Positions 47,710-58,256 of a stretch of 64,000 bases of DNA are shown piece after piece. Each line of letters starts with the position of its first letter. Within the stretch, counting starts at the first letter, position 1. Source of the DNA: Pipra filicauda. Taxonomy: Eukaryota; Chordata; Aves; Passeriformes; Pipridae. The DNA is taken from the NCBI RefSeq assembly GCF_003945595.2, contig NW_024104898.1, forward strand, positions 2,418,001-2,482,000. Direction: 5' to 3'. Under the pieces are notes generated by a model. That model did not search any database. It was not told the DNA's origin and worked only from the letters and a program-made list of their open reading frames with translations. A program made the translations under genes and the position numbers.

Positions 47710-48559
47710 ACCCCAAACTAATTTTCCCAACTAACTGATTAGAAATTATCTGTGGACTAGGGAAAACCAGCTCAGAAAAACCATGTATCATATTGAAGAG
47801 CGATTTGTGAATTCAAAAAGACAGAATTAATCAGACTAATGCATTAGTTAAGCACCATTTGATAAGCTCTCATGGGCAAAGGGAAGAAATCTCAATAGTG
47901 GCATTGGAAGATGTTAGGCTATCTAAGGGGACAGTCTTATCCCATGGCTACCATCCATTTCCACTGAACTCACCTGAGCCATTCAGTGCTGGTCAGGCCT
48001 GTGTCAAACTTCCCTGTCCAGCCTTGTAAAAAACACTCTGATTCTCTTGCTGACAGGGCCAATGACAACCATGGCTGGGCAGACACCTCCACCTGTAGTG
48101 GCTAAGGGAAAACTCCCTTCCTTTGTGCTGAGTGGAGGCTCTGCTATGGTTGACTTAGCCAGTAGAGAGTACATACATGAAATGTGGAAAAAGCTCCTCG
48201 TTTCCCACCCCTACCAAACATCCAGCTATCCTTACAACATGGGTAGAAAGGACCTTGTTTTAACAGCAGGTCTCATTAACATATCATCCCCTGTTACACA
48301 TTGCCAGGGATGAAAAGAGATGGCTCAGCGTGCTGTCAGCTGCAGGGACTGATGGTGTGTCCTATTTTCAGGCAGCAGAGAGCAGAGCTGAGGCAAGATC
48401 CTTCCCTCTTCACTCCCAAACGCCTGTGGAAAAGTCGCTGCTTTACCCCCAGGTCCTGCACAGCAATCTTACTAAGCTTCAAGGACTGCTTGTCCATCAA
48501 ATGCTATTGATCAGCCAGTTCTCCTTCCACCGGTGTGTGCCTGACACTCAGTCCCAAAC

Positions 48560-48843
48560 CTCTCCTCCTCTTGCAGCCTAGAAAGACAGTATCTCCTTTC
48601 CCCTCTCCTGCTTTCCCTGGCTTTGCATCATGATGGCTGTTCAAACTGTCCACCAAGCACACCTCCTGCTGACGCACTGGCTTCTTTCTGCATCCTCTTC
48701 TACCTTCTCTTCAGGGTTGAGTCCTGCACAGCGTCACATATGCCACTAGCACAACTGAAGGCAATGGACTGAAGAGCACAGATGTAATTTGCCTATTCTC
48801 ACTGCCTGAGCAAAAGTTGAAATAAAACAAAAAAAAAAAAAAG
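48560..48843 (+). other. Possible retroposed 3' end with A tail
   Basis: AATAAA is followed within a few bases by a run of about 14 A at 48828-48843, the arrangement expected at the 3' end of a retroposed transcript. I recognise no parent gene in the 250 bp upstream and find no target-site duplication, so this may be a chance A-rich tract. Confidence 0.25.
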
Positions 48844-50379
48844 AGCATCAATAGGGGTATTTAGAGTTGAAAAAAGACTTTTTGCCACTACAGAGTCTGG
48901 CTCTGCAGGTAGATGGAATTGTGTTGATTTGAGATCCCATATGACAGCATCTTGTGATCAAACATCAAACTGGCAGACAAGGTAGGCAAAAAAGAAGAGA
49001 ATACTAAAGAAGCTTTCTGACAGATGTGACTTATAAGCCATCCTAAAACAGAAGGTCTGCTTTGAGATTCAGTCCCAGGCAAACACTGCAAGGCCAAGTC
49101 ACTAACACCCAGTCCTAACACCAGTGAGACAGGATCAGCACAGCCCATATCAAGTGAAATGATGAACAGTAAAAGGGTGCAGTTTGTCACACCCCATGAG
49201 TTTTTTGGTCGACACAGCATCTCACATGTAGCCAAGGCCACCATCTGCTGCTTCACAAAAAGCCACACTCCCTTCATGGCTGTAGCTGGCTGGGACTGTG
49301 ATGCTCTAGGCAAAGGGACTCACACATCCCAGTTCCATGTGCCCTGTCTGTGCTCCACACTGGGCTATCCAGTCAAGTGACCTGTCAGCTGGAGGATTTT
49401 TTGGTCCATGTGGCACTACAAGCCCATTCCCTTTTTCCAGGTAACATCAGGCCAGTGCACCACAGGGCACATTTTATCCAGAGCAGGTCCCTCCCTAGCT
49501 TACAAGACACGACTCCATCCTTTAAGCTTGTCATCTTCTAGTATGAAAAGTAGGATAGCCTTGTCTGCTTTTTAGCTATGTCCTAAAACAGGTATCACCT
49601 CCTCAGCTCTTGCAGCATCCCCCAGCTGAAAACCCCACCGCAGCACTACTGGGGGAATGCACAGGATGGGACCAGTGGGGTCACAGTGCCCCAGAGAGCC
49701 TCGGGATGAGGGCTATGGACCCAATCTGGTCTGCAGCAGTTGCCTTGGCGATGGCATCATTGTGCTCCGGAGCCAATAAAATGTTAACCCCTTTGTTTGT
49801 AAAGCAAATTTGGCCACCCTGAACTGCTCTGCCTTGGGCAGAGCTGCCTTCTTAACAAGGCTTTGGCATTCCCTGGCCCCGAGGTGCAGCCCTGAGGCAA
49901 CCTCCCAAAGCACTGCTCCGTTTCCCAAGAATCTTCGCCTGAAGCCATGGTTGCATGTGCAGAAGAAAGGAATTTTGTTCACTTCTCAGTGCACAGGGCT
50001 GGGCTGCTGCAAGGGCCACCACCTGCTCAAATATATCACTTTTCTGCATCATAGCCTTTTCTAATCTGGAACCCAACAGCATTTTCAACTAAACATTTAT
50101 GGAAAAGACTGGTGTACTGCTTGCACATCTTCCCTTTCTAGAGCTACTAGCCCTTCTCAGTGCATGCAGAGAAGTGAGAGACACCCCTGCCCTCGGACGG
50201 AGTGCCGGCGCCACATGCTAATGAAGCCGAAGACAGACAGCAGTTGACAGATACTACCGAAGTGGGCTCAGAGGACAGAAAAAGAACAACTCAGAGGCAG
50301 AAATGAAGTGATACAAATCCACAATCCATGGACCTCGGCATAATACCTCTCCTGCTGCGTTGTGATGGCCATCAGCAGA

Positions 50380-50740
50380 GTTAACCTTCCACTCTAATCA
50401 CAGTCATTAAATTCCTGCTAACGTCCCTGTCCTATGTCTGTCCAAACAGCTCTTTTATCTGTCACCTCCCCACACGGTGTGCCCGGCTCCCCACTGCCAC
50501 AGCTCTCATTAATGCTGCTCTGGCTGGCTGATGAGGCAAGTGGCAGCCGGCTCCCAAGCCCAGATGAGTTTTGTAGACAGCAGGGGATGTTTATCCAACA
50601 TGGAGGGGATGAAAGTGCAAACAAAGAGAGACCATACAATTACTCAGGCATCGCGCAGGGCCAGTCTCATTAAAGACAGTCTCCCTGACAGGAATTAATC
50701 TGAAGTGACAACCCAGTGAGCTAATTTAGCAAATGGGTTT
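50380..50740. promoter_or_regulatory. Candidate conserved intronic enhancer
   Basis: A repeat-free stretch with many developmental transcription-factor-like motifs: TAATCA, CATTAAAT, CTCATTAATG, GGAATTAATC, CTAATTTAGC (homeodomain-like) and AACAAAG (SOX-like). The mixed GC and AT blocks with few indel-like simple repeats resemble vertebrate conserved non-coding elements. There is no alignment to prove it. Confidence 0.3.
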
Positions 50741-51899
50741 GGGGCTTGGCCCAGTGCAAATTTCAGGGGGCTGTCTGGCAGGTAGAGCTGAACCTGCTTC
50801 TAGGAGAGGAAAGGCAGGAATGTGTTAAGCTGGATTGGTTCCTGCCCAAGACTGTGTATGAGAAGGTACTGAGGAGACAGCAGCCTCAGGTCTCCTTGAG
50901 GGGCACAATAAAGATTAAACTTTCCTACTGCACCAATAGCTTCTCCTTCCTCTTTCTCTTGCAGCCTCAGGTCACAGAAGGGCTCTAGCTCATTAAGTGC
51001 ATAGTAATTCTGCCACTATCCCCTGTAACTACCAGCCCAATTCAGATCTTTTCTCCATGATGCAACCTGCTCGCAATATTAGATGGCTTTTCATTTCTCT
51101 GTAATGTTAGAGCAAAGCCCTGGGAGGGGATAAAATATACAGAGAGAAAAAAGCAACTTAAAAGGCTTTTTATTTTTTAAGCAAAGATCTGGTCTGGGGA
51201 GGCTGCTTTGAATCCCCAAGCAATGAAAAGCATTTTCAGTTGGAGTGCAGTGCCTCAGTGCCTTTCTACACTCCAAGAATACATGGAAGAAAAAAAGCTG
51301 ACCAAACAAATAGCCCAAAAGCCTCGTGGCATCTGCCTGTAACCAAACCACCCAGGGCTGTTAACTCATTGAGTTCACCAGTAAAGATGAAGTAAGGTGG
51401 CTGGCATCTGGATCACTTGCCTTGCAGTGAGAAACGAAAAAACCTTCCAAGCTGTCAGGACAGAAGGCTGTGCGGCCCCTGCTGTTCCTCAGTGGGGAGG
51501 TTTGCCGCTCTGAATTGGCACTCAACAAAGCCACTGCCTAAGCCCCCCTGACCAATGCCCTTCAGGAAATAACCACCTCTTTGCTGAGACATAGAGCAGA
51601 GGCTTTGCAAGGAGCTTGCTTCAAGTTGCTATCATATGTGCTTTGCCTGGGTCAGTGGCTTCAAGCTGTCAAGCTGCTTATGCGGTTTTAATCGAAAGTT
51701 AATCCTTATTCTACTGGAACTGGTACGTCTGCTGCGGTGCTCGGCCTGCTCCACAGTGCTGGGAACAATCAGCTCTACTTGTCTGTCTTGCTGGGAGCCC
51801 CTGTGTATTACTTGGGAAACCATATTCCCCCTGACTGCTTGCAATACACCCAGGAATGCATGATCAGCTTTAGGGAGCCACTGTACAGGAAGAGTTGGA

Positions 51900-52060
51900 G
51901 GAGCCACGGTGCCAGCCAATTAATAAGCAGCACTTTGACTCTCACCCAGCTTCATTTTCAGCAGCTGCAGCAAGCAAATCTAATTCAGGGGTTCCCAGGT
52001 GCCTTGCAAACCATCCTGCTACTTGGGGATCTTCACATTACATATGCCAAGAGCTCTTTG
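51900..52060. promoter_or_regulatory. Candidate conserved intronic block
   Basis: Contains CCAATTAATAAGCAG, AAATCTAATTCAGG and CAGCAGCTGCAG (E-box-like) within 100 bp. Composition-based suggestion only. Confidence 0.2.
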
Positions 52061-53514
52061 AGCAAACCAGGGACTGTGAAATGAAAACTAGCAAACCATC
52101 TTGCAACCAGTGGGCATCCCAGCTGGTTGCCCTTTGGATTCCAGCTCAGCAAGAGTTAATTCTCCCCTTTCCATGCCCTCTACCCCTGACAGCCCCTCAC
52201 AGCCCCAAGACTGCAGGCTGCTGCTGCCACATTTGTTCACCTTTAAGGTGCTGAAAAGCCCCTACCATGACCACTAAGGCTGCAGAGCTCCCAGGGCTGG
52301 CTGGGTAAGCTTTCATCAGCTTGATGATGGCAATAAATCCGTTGTGTCTGACCATGTGCAAGGCCCTTTTTACCTAAGGAGAATATTCCATTTCAATCCT
52401 AGCTCTCTAGGATTTTTCTGCCACCACAGCTAGTTCCTGGAAAGCCAGCATATCCAGTGAGGAGAGTGCGCAGGCAAATAGTAGCTCCGCATCCAGGCAG
52501 ACAAATCCCCTTTCTTAAGAGCTCTCCAGTCAGTAATACTTTTAAGCTTTTGAGCTTTTGACGGTTATATTCAGTGAGGTCACTATGTTTCACAGTCCAA
52601 CAATGGAACAGAAGTACGCAAACCTTACCCCAGGTGCCTCAGCACAAAGAAGAAGGTGCGACAAAGCAGCAGGGTCTTCAGGATATGGAAGAGGGTGATG
52701 GAGCAAGGGAAGGAGTGAAAGGTCGGGAGATGTCACGAGGCTTCTTGGAGTCCAAGTGAGACATCACAGGGAAAACACCAGGAAGGCAGAACAAGAGTAT
52801 AAGGAAGTGGTAGGCTGAAGATGAGGGGGGATGTGATCCTCTGGGACAAGGAAATGAAAAGGGCTCAGTGAGACCTCAGCAAGGCATGCGGAAGGGGGGA
52901 CCTTGCCATGAAACGCAAGTATTTTTGTTAGAAGAGGGCCAGGAGGAGGCAGTACTGTGAAAGACTTTTCCAATGTTTCCTGCTTGTGCTTGACAGAAGC
53001 GGGAAAAAACTCCCCTGCTTCCTCCTCCCTCTGCTCTCTCTTATTCAGACCCAGGTCACCATGATGAGACCTGTAGCCATTTCTAAGAGCCTGCCCATAC
53101 ATGAGACTGGGCTACAGCAGGGCCACAATATCACACTCCTCTAAAACACATCAGTCAATAGTTACAACTATGTGGTGATTCTGCAAAACATTAACAGCAG
53201 TAACTAATGGAGTACGAACAAAACTGGGGGGAGAGGTGTGTTAAATTTGCATGGCCGCTCAGCTCCCTTCATGTCATAACTCAAAGAAGAAAAGTGGGTT
53301 TCCCTTTTCTTGATCCCTTTCAGTAGAAGCTCAATGAAGAACAGATCCAAGATTACTTTTAAGAACTGTGCAAAAGGAAAAAAAACCCCTCAACATAACC
53401 AGAGAAGGATAAAACCCACAAATTTGTTCACTGATTCGCAGTGCTGATAATAGCAAAACTTGGCTCAGAGGGAAGAGCTACTATGACAAACTGCCTTCAT
53501 TATTAGAGGCTCCC

Positions 53515-53630
53515 CTGTGTCTTGTATTATTATTAAGTACTGACAACGTGCTCCACACCGTGTGAGTAACAAACAAAGGCTATCCCACCCCAGAGAGCTC
53601 ACAATCAAACGGAGACATAAAACTGGAGCC
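53515..53630 (+). mobile_element. Ancient SINE/LINE relic
   Basis: The plus strand reads TATTATTATTAAGTACTGAC, AACGTGCTCCACACCGTGTG, then CCAGAGAGCTCACAATCAAA, the recognisable ancient amniote MIR/L2-type block in which an ATT-rich start leads to a conserved gagcttacaatctaa-like motif. Diverged; the family is not certain. Confidence 0.5.
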
Positions 53631-54492
53631 TACTGTGCAGAACTAGAGGAAAAAGACACTTGAATCTTTTTAATTATTTTGTTTTCTATCTACAGTAAAC
53701 AAACTTTCTCTTGCAAAATGCATTTGCTTCCCAGCTACCACTGAATGGCAAGAAACACCAATCTTAAGTGTCCCCGTTTTTCAAAAATGTTGAACACAGG
53801 TGCTTTGCTGAGCATGGCTGAAAGTACCTGGCAATCCTGCTAAGTTAATCTGCTTTTTAAAAACATCAAACTCTTTTCTCTAACCTTCTCCAACCAGCGA
53901 TGTCTTCAGATTTCACTGAGTTCTTCCCTCCAGCTCCCACCACCCAATATGATTTCTCTTCAAGCTAAGAAATGTTGAAACCCACTTTTCTTCCCCTGCA
54001 GAGTTCATATAGTCCAAATAGCTTAGTTACTGCAACAGTATGAAAGCCCTTCTGTAACACAAACAGTCTATGATTTTTCCCTGCAGTTCCTGCCTGGAGA
54101 GGTCTTCAGCTTATTCTCTTTTTTCTGCACGAGTGAGGAGGACGGAATACTACTTGTTTGAATCTTTGGCCTATAAATCTACAATACCTACTAATGACCG
54201 TAGGGTATTGTTCCCATTAAACCTCCATTCAAAACACTGAGCATGAACAGTCCAAAGGGAGCAGCAGGGCTTTGGAAGACCTGGATCGTACCCAACACCA
54301 GAGCTAAAAATGAACACTGAACTGTGCACTTGGCCTGTCTCTTACATTCTTTGGGGAAGGTGCAGGACCATCAAGATAGGGCAATTTCATCACTTTCAGC
54401 TCTTAATCAGTAAGGAGACATTGATGTAACTGCCTCCTTAACGGATGTCTTCCCAAGGGCATATGCTGAGGTTCCAGAAGAGCAGACCTTAC

Positions 54493-54644
54493 CTGCCGGA
54501 GTTCCAGACGGTACTTGAGGATGGGATCCACAGCATCTGGCTCCTTCTGTGTCCACTGTAAGATGTAAGAGTAATTCTTGGACTGCTTCTGGCTCAAGGT
54601 GGGATTGGGAGTGTCATAATAAAACTCTGGGCTATAAGCTTTTG
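54493..54644 (-). CDS. MDGA1: MDGA1 exon: first half of FN3-like domain
   Basis: This 152-nt exon starts in phase 1 (its first two bases complete Ala) and ends in phase 0 at Arg-Gln. It encodes [16 protein letters not shown], then a stretch with a NYS sequon, then [14 protein letters not shown] and the tail YRLELRQ. The Trp in LQWTQ is the typical N-terminal core Trp of a fibronectin type III fold, and the [11 protein letters not shown] lead-in is specific to MDGA1-type proteins. NPT is not a usable glycosylation site because of the Pro. The acceptor is CTCCAG and the donor GTAAGG. The domain continues in the exon 18.4 kb away. Confidence 0.95.
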
Positions 54645-57600
54645 CTGGAGGGGAAAAAAAAAAAAGAAGGAAGAAAGTAAAAAGGTGGGATCAAGGGGAA
54701 CATAAATTACAAAGAGATGTGGTGAAAGTGGATCAGCTCCACTCACCCAACTCATCCACCTACCTCTGACATGATGGACACCTTTACTGTTGCACTGATT
54801 TGCCACCATTTTCTGTGACTCGATACTGCTTTCACAGCTTAAACTACTGGGAGGATTAGCAGCCCTGCAACACCAGTGGGGCATGACCAGCACCTGAGAA
54901 GGTGGGAACAACTTCAGTTCTCCAGCTGGAACCAGCTCTAATCTTTTCTCCCTTGCTTTGTAGTTTAGATTGAGGTAACAGCTTTAAACTGGCATTTCTC
55001 CTGTTTCATCTGCTGCTTTACAGAGACTCCTGCTAACAAACTCTGAGGAAAGATCATTTGGCCAGTAGGTCATAGGAAAAGTGTTATTTATCACACAGGG
55101 ACCAAGGCATTAAAAAGGAGACCTTGCTCCTTCTGCACCTCCCCTGCCTCGGCAACACAGTGCTCGAGCCTCTTTGTAGCACAACAGTCACCTCTACAGC
55201 AAAGGGGATGCTGACCTCAGCCTGGGTAAAAACAGCAGGAGCTTTGGCAGGGGCGGAGATGTCTTTTCTAAACTCACATCTCTCCTTAAAAACAGAGTGT
55301 AGCAGGAGAAGGGAAACACAGGAGAAACAACGTACCAGAGAGAAACTAGGCAGTTCAGGGAAGAAGGGACTTCGCACGATTTCCCCAGCCACTGCTGTCC
55401 TGAACCGCTACTAAACAGAATTTAAAGGCTACTGCCATGCAGCCCCCCAGCTGAAGGACTAATGCACACGGCCCAGAAGCAACTCGAGGTCTTACCCACA
55501 ACTGGTTTTGCTCTATTTGAAATTACCTGCATTTCATCCCGTGAACTTCGATTTTTTTCAGGTCCTGTCCTGAGCCAGGTAGGAGCTGGACCTGAACAAA
55601 AACCCAGCTCTCTGGGTTCAGGTCCAATCTGAACCTGCAGTGACCAGAAAGGTGCCTAAGGCAGCAAGGGACACTGGAGAGCAGAACAGGCATAAACTGT
55701 CTCCCCAGGCTATTTGCTGCACCTTTCCACTTGAATTACAGAATTGCCACTCTGTGTGGTTATAATCAGGCTCGACAGGATTCAGTGTGGTTTTTTTTTT
55801 TTTTTATGAACTCAGATGTATAATATTGATATTTATTTCCAAGTCCTTTTTTTCTTATTATTTTTATTGACTTGAATTTTGGCACAAGCAAGAAGTTCAG
55901 AACCACCTCAGAGACTAATTGCTGCTTATTCAACTTGTATTGACTGTGGAAGTCAAGCTTCATAATGGATTCAGAAATAAAATCAGAACTGATGATAATC
56001 ATCATCTTGCATGATATTAATTCCTTATTAATTGACTCAAAGATGGAAATGGAAGTTAAAAAAAAAGCTTTTTGGCCTTTTGATAGAACTACTGTACATC
56101 AAAATATTTTCAGAACTTCCTTTCTGGAAACTTTTAGCATTACTGGAAAGGTTTTTCTTTTGCTTAGAGCCTATGGGAAGAGCTGAAGGTTATTCACTCT
56201 GTCTTTCAGGGCTCTTCTGTGCTTGTGGCTAGTGGGAGAGCAGGTTATGGCCACTATGGGCTGCCTGATAACTTGCTCAAGAAGAGCGGGTTGGATGTCT
56301 CACTATCTTTACAAAACATCTTGGAAAGCTCATCACCCATCCGTAGATTAAAGTAATCCCATCCTGGGCAGATTCATGTACTCTATTTCCAGTACATTTG
56401 TGACCCCACAGTCACAAATGAGTCACTGCTTCCTTGTCACATAGAAAGGTTTATGGTCTTCCTTCTGTAGAGAAGAAACAAAACCAAAAAGAGACCATGC
56501 CATTCTGCCTACTTACACAGGAACGCTGTAGCTGATGTGAATTAAAACTCCAGCAATCCTGAGCCCAAGTGTAGCAGTCTAGTCACTGGATTATTTTTCA
56601 GGTTGCTCTACAGGCTCTGAAAGTCTTAATTGATTTGTAACTGTCCAGGAAACAGGCAGAGATGTCTGGAGCTGTACAGCTACCATCAGGTATCAATGCC
56701 TTGGAAACAGAGAAGGGATGCAGAAAAATAAAGGCTTGCTTCTTTCCTGATCAGTGCTCTCTGTGGATGCAACTTCCTTCTGCTGAGGGAATTCTTATCT
56801 AAGGCACAGCATGGCACACTGCGTGGCAATAAGTATTTGTTCCTGCTCCCAGCAAGAAATTCCTGGGAGCATTCCCAAAATTGATAGGGACACAGTTTTC
56901 TGTGATGGCTCATAGAGGGATATGGTTTGCCATCACTTAGTGATGTGAGAGTTATGAAAAAAGGTGAAAGAGGGACAAAGCTCTCAAGAAAAATCCACTG
57001 CCAGACAAATGCCAGGAAATTTCAAGGGGTGAGAGCAAAGTCCTGAAAAGGGACACAATTTGGATTCCTCCATTTCTGAGAGCATCTCAGAGTTACAGCA
57101 TACCTGAGCTTTTCCAAACCTTACAAAAGATCTGCTTCAAAATCAGGCCTCTCTGGATGTTATTTATTCTCTTTGTTCAGCCCCGACTTGAAAAGTATTA
57201 TAAATTGACCCCAAATCCAAACCCCAGTATTTGGGTTGAATTTATTGCTTATTAAGGCAACTTCATGGGAGAGCTTTTCTAGAAACTTGTTCCCAAGTCA
57301 ATTCTGGGGTCGTGAAAAAAGCAGATTTAATAATCATCTGGAGGAGCCAGGTCAGATGTGTGGTTTTAGATGCTATAACTCTGCCATCTCTCTTTGCAGT
57401 TGCAGGTGCTGGAGAGAAATCCTATTATGGTGGATGATGGATTCACAGAAAACTGTGAGCTGCAAATCTACTGAGTACTAGTGTCCATATCCAGTTCATG
57501 TTTTTCCTGGGAAGCATCATGAGACACAAACAGACAGGAGATATAGGGAAGGTACAGAAATACATAACACAGGTTTTGTTTCTTGGTTTGTTTGCTTTTA

Positions 57601-57986
57601 AAGGGGAAATTAGATGGTTTGGAGCCTGCTGGAGGTATGTAGAGAGCTTTTCAATTCCCCATGGTCAATACTTATCAATGATACAGGTTGTCCAAGCTTG
57701 AAAGCTGATGGCAGCCTTGAATATAAAGTCCTGTATTTTTCAGGCAAGTGGTTGAACACTGTTAAAATGTAGCAGTGGCTAGCACTAACTGCTCCAGGTC
57801 CATCTGCCTGAATGATGGAGACAGATCTCCCTGTTGGCTTATGGAAAACCATTCCTCCTGAACAGAATGCTGTGTACAGAGGAGGCAGTAGAGGTTGGTT
57901 TTATTGGTACCAGTTTATGAGGAGCAAGCTTCTCACCTCTGTGACCCCATCCAACAGCTTGCTCTGATGTGGATTCTGTGACTTAC
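54645..57986 (-). other. MDGA1 intron between Ig and FN3 exons
   Basis: A 3342-bp intron with donor GTAAGT and acceptor CTCCAG. It holds A/T runs (54652-54665, 55790-55805) and an AT-rich, ATTA-motif-dense block at 55880-56075. No known repeat family was recognised. Confidence 0.85.
55880..56075. promoter_or_regulatory. Candidate conserved AT-rich block
   Basis: Dense in TAAT/ATTA cores (GACTAATTGCTGC, GATAATCATC, ATTAATTCCTTATTAATTGA) with no simple-repeat pattern. Suggested from composition only. Confidence 0.2.
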
Positions 57987-58256
57987 CAGACACCTGGAAG
58001 AGGCAGGTGGAGACTCCCACGTCATTGGAAATGCTGCACTCGTAGGTCCCACTGGTCTCCCGGCTGACACTGTCCACCTTCAGCTCCGAGTAGTCCTGCT
58101 GCTCTGCCAGGGGCTGCGCCAGGAGGGTCCCATTGAAACGCCAGACAGAGGTGGCCACCTTCATGGGGCTGCCCTTCAGCATGGTGCAGCGCAAGGTGAC
58201 ACTGTGCCCCATACCCTGGCGTACATCCTGGAAGGCTGGCTCCACCACGGGGGGGA
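57987..58256 (-). CDS. MDGA1: MDGA1 exon: last (sixth) Ig-like domain
   Basis: This 270-nt exon, phase 1 at both ends, encodes one complete Ig-like domain beginning after the split Phe codon with PPVVEPAFQDVRQG. Ig hallmarks are visible: the first Cys in VTLRC, the core Trp in SVWRF, and the second Cys in SGTYECS, giving the expected disulfide pair. One N-glycosylation sequon (NGT) follows the Trp. The acceptor on the minus strand is CTCCAG next to 58256 and the donor is GTAAGT below 57987. In MDGA1 this is the membrane-proximal Ig domain just before the FN3-like module; neuroligin contacts are known mainly for the N-terminal Ig domains, so this one probably acts as a structural spacer (inference). 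The codon split across the next junction restores Ala of AKAY. Confidence 0.95.

Larger units (their letters stand above)
36068..54492 (-). other. MDGA1 18.4-kb intron within the FN3-like domain
   Basis: Intron with donor GTAAGG and acceptor TATGCAG. It contains the solo LTR (36166-36780), a CR1 copy (41780-42342), a CR1 tail (43300-43433), an old CR1/L3-like piece (43590-44335), A-rich tracts, an old SINE-like relic (53515-53630) and candidate regulatory blocks at 50380-50740 and 51900-52060. The intervals 36786-41770, 44336-48560, 48850-50370 and 52070-53510 contain nothing else I can identify; the open frames there have no known domain. Confidence 0.85.
7063..58256 (-). other. MDGA1: MDGA1 gene, 3' portion (nine exons)
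   Basis: Nine minus-strand exons at 58256-57987, 54644-54493, 36067-35890, 34797-34774, 27970-27818, 26600-26466, 9593-9463, 8538-8430 and 7154-7063 join in one continuous frame, all with GT donors and AG acceptors. Together they give 1244 coding nt, about 414 residues of a protein that is about 950 residues in other vertebrates. Domain order is Ig, FN3-like, MAM, GPI signal. MDGA proteins are GPI-anchored neuronal surface proteins that bind neuroligins in cis and block their pairing with neurexin, restraining synapse formation; MDGA1 is best known at inhibitory synapses (family knowledge). Motifs such as NFDWTRQNALTQNPKR, the DISGTPEG exon end and [12 protein letters not shown] fit MDGA1; the paralogue MDGA2 differs at these places. 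The start codon and first five Ig domains are outside the window. Confidence 0.95.

Noticed and set aside
7063..58256. MDGA2 as the identity of the gene
   Set aside because: The FN3 lead-in, the MAM blocks ([30 protein letters not shown]) and the short PGSG-containing C-terminus follow MDGA1; MDGA2 differs at these positions.
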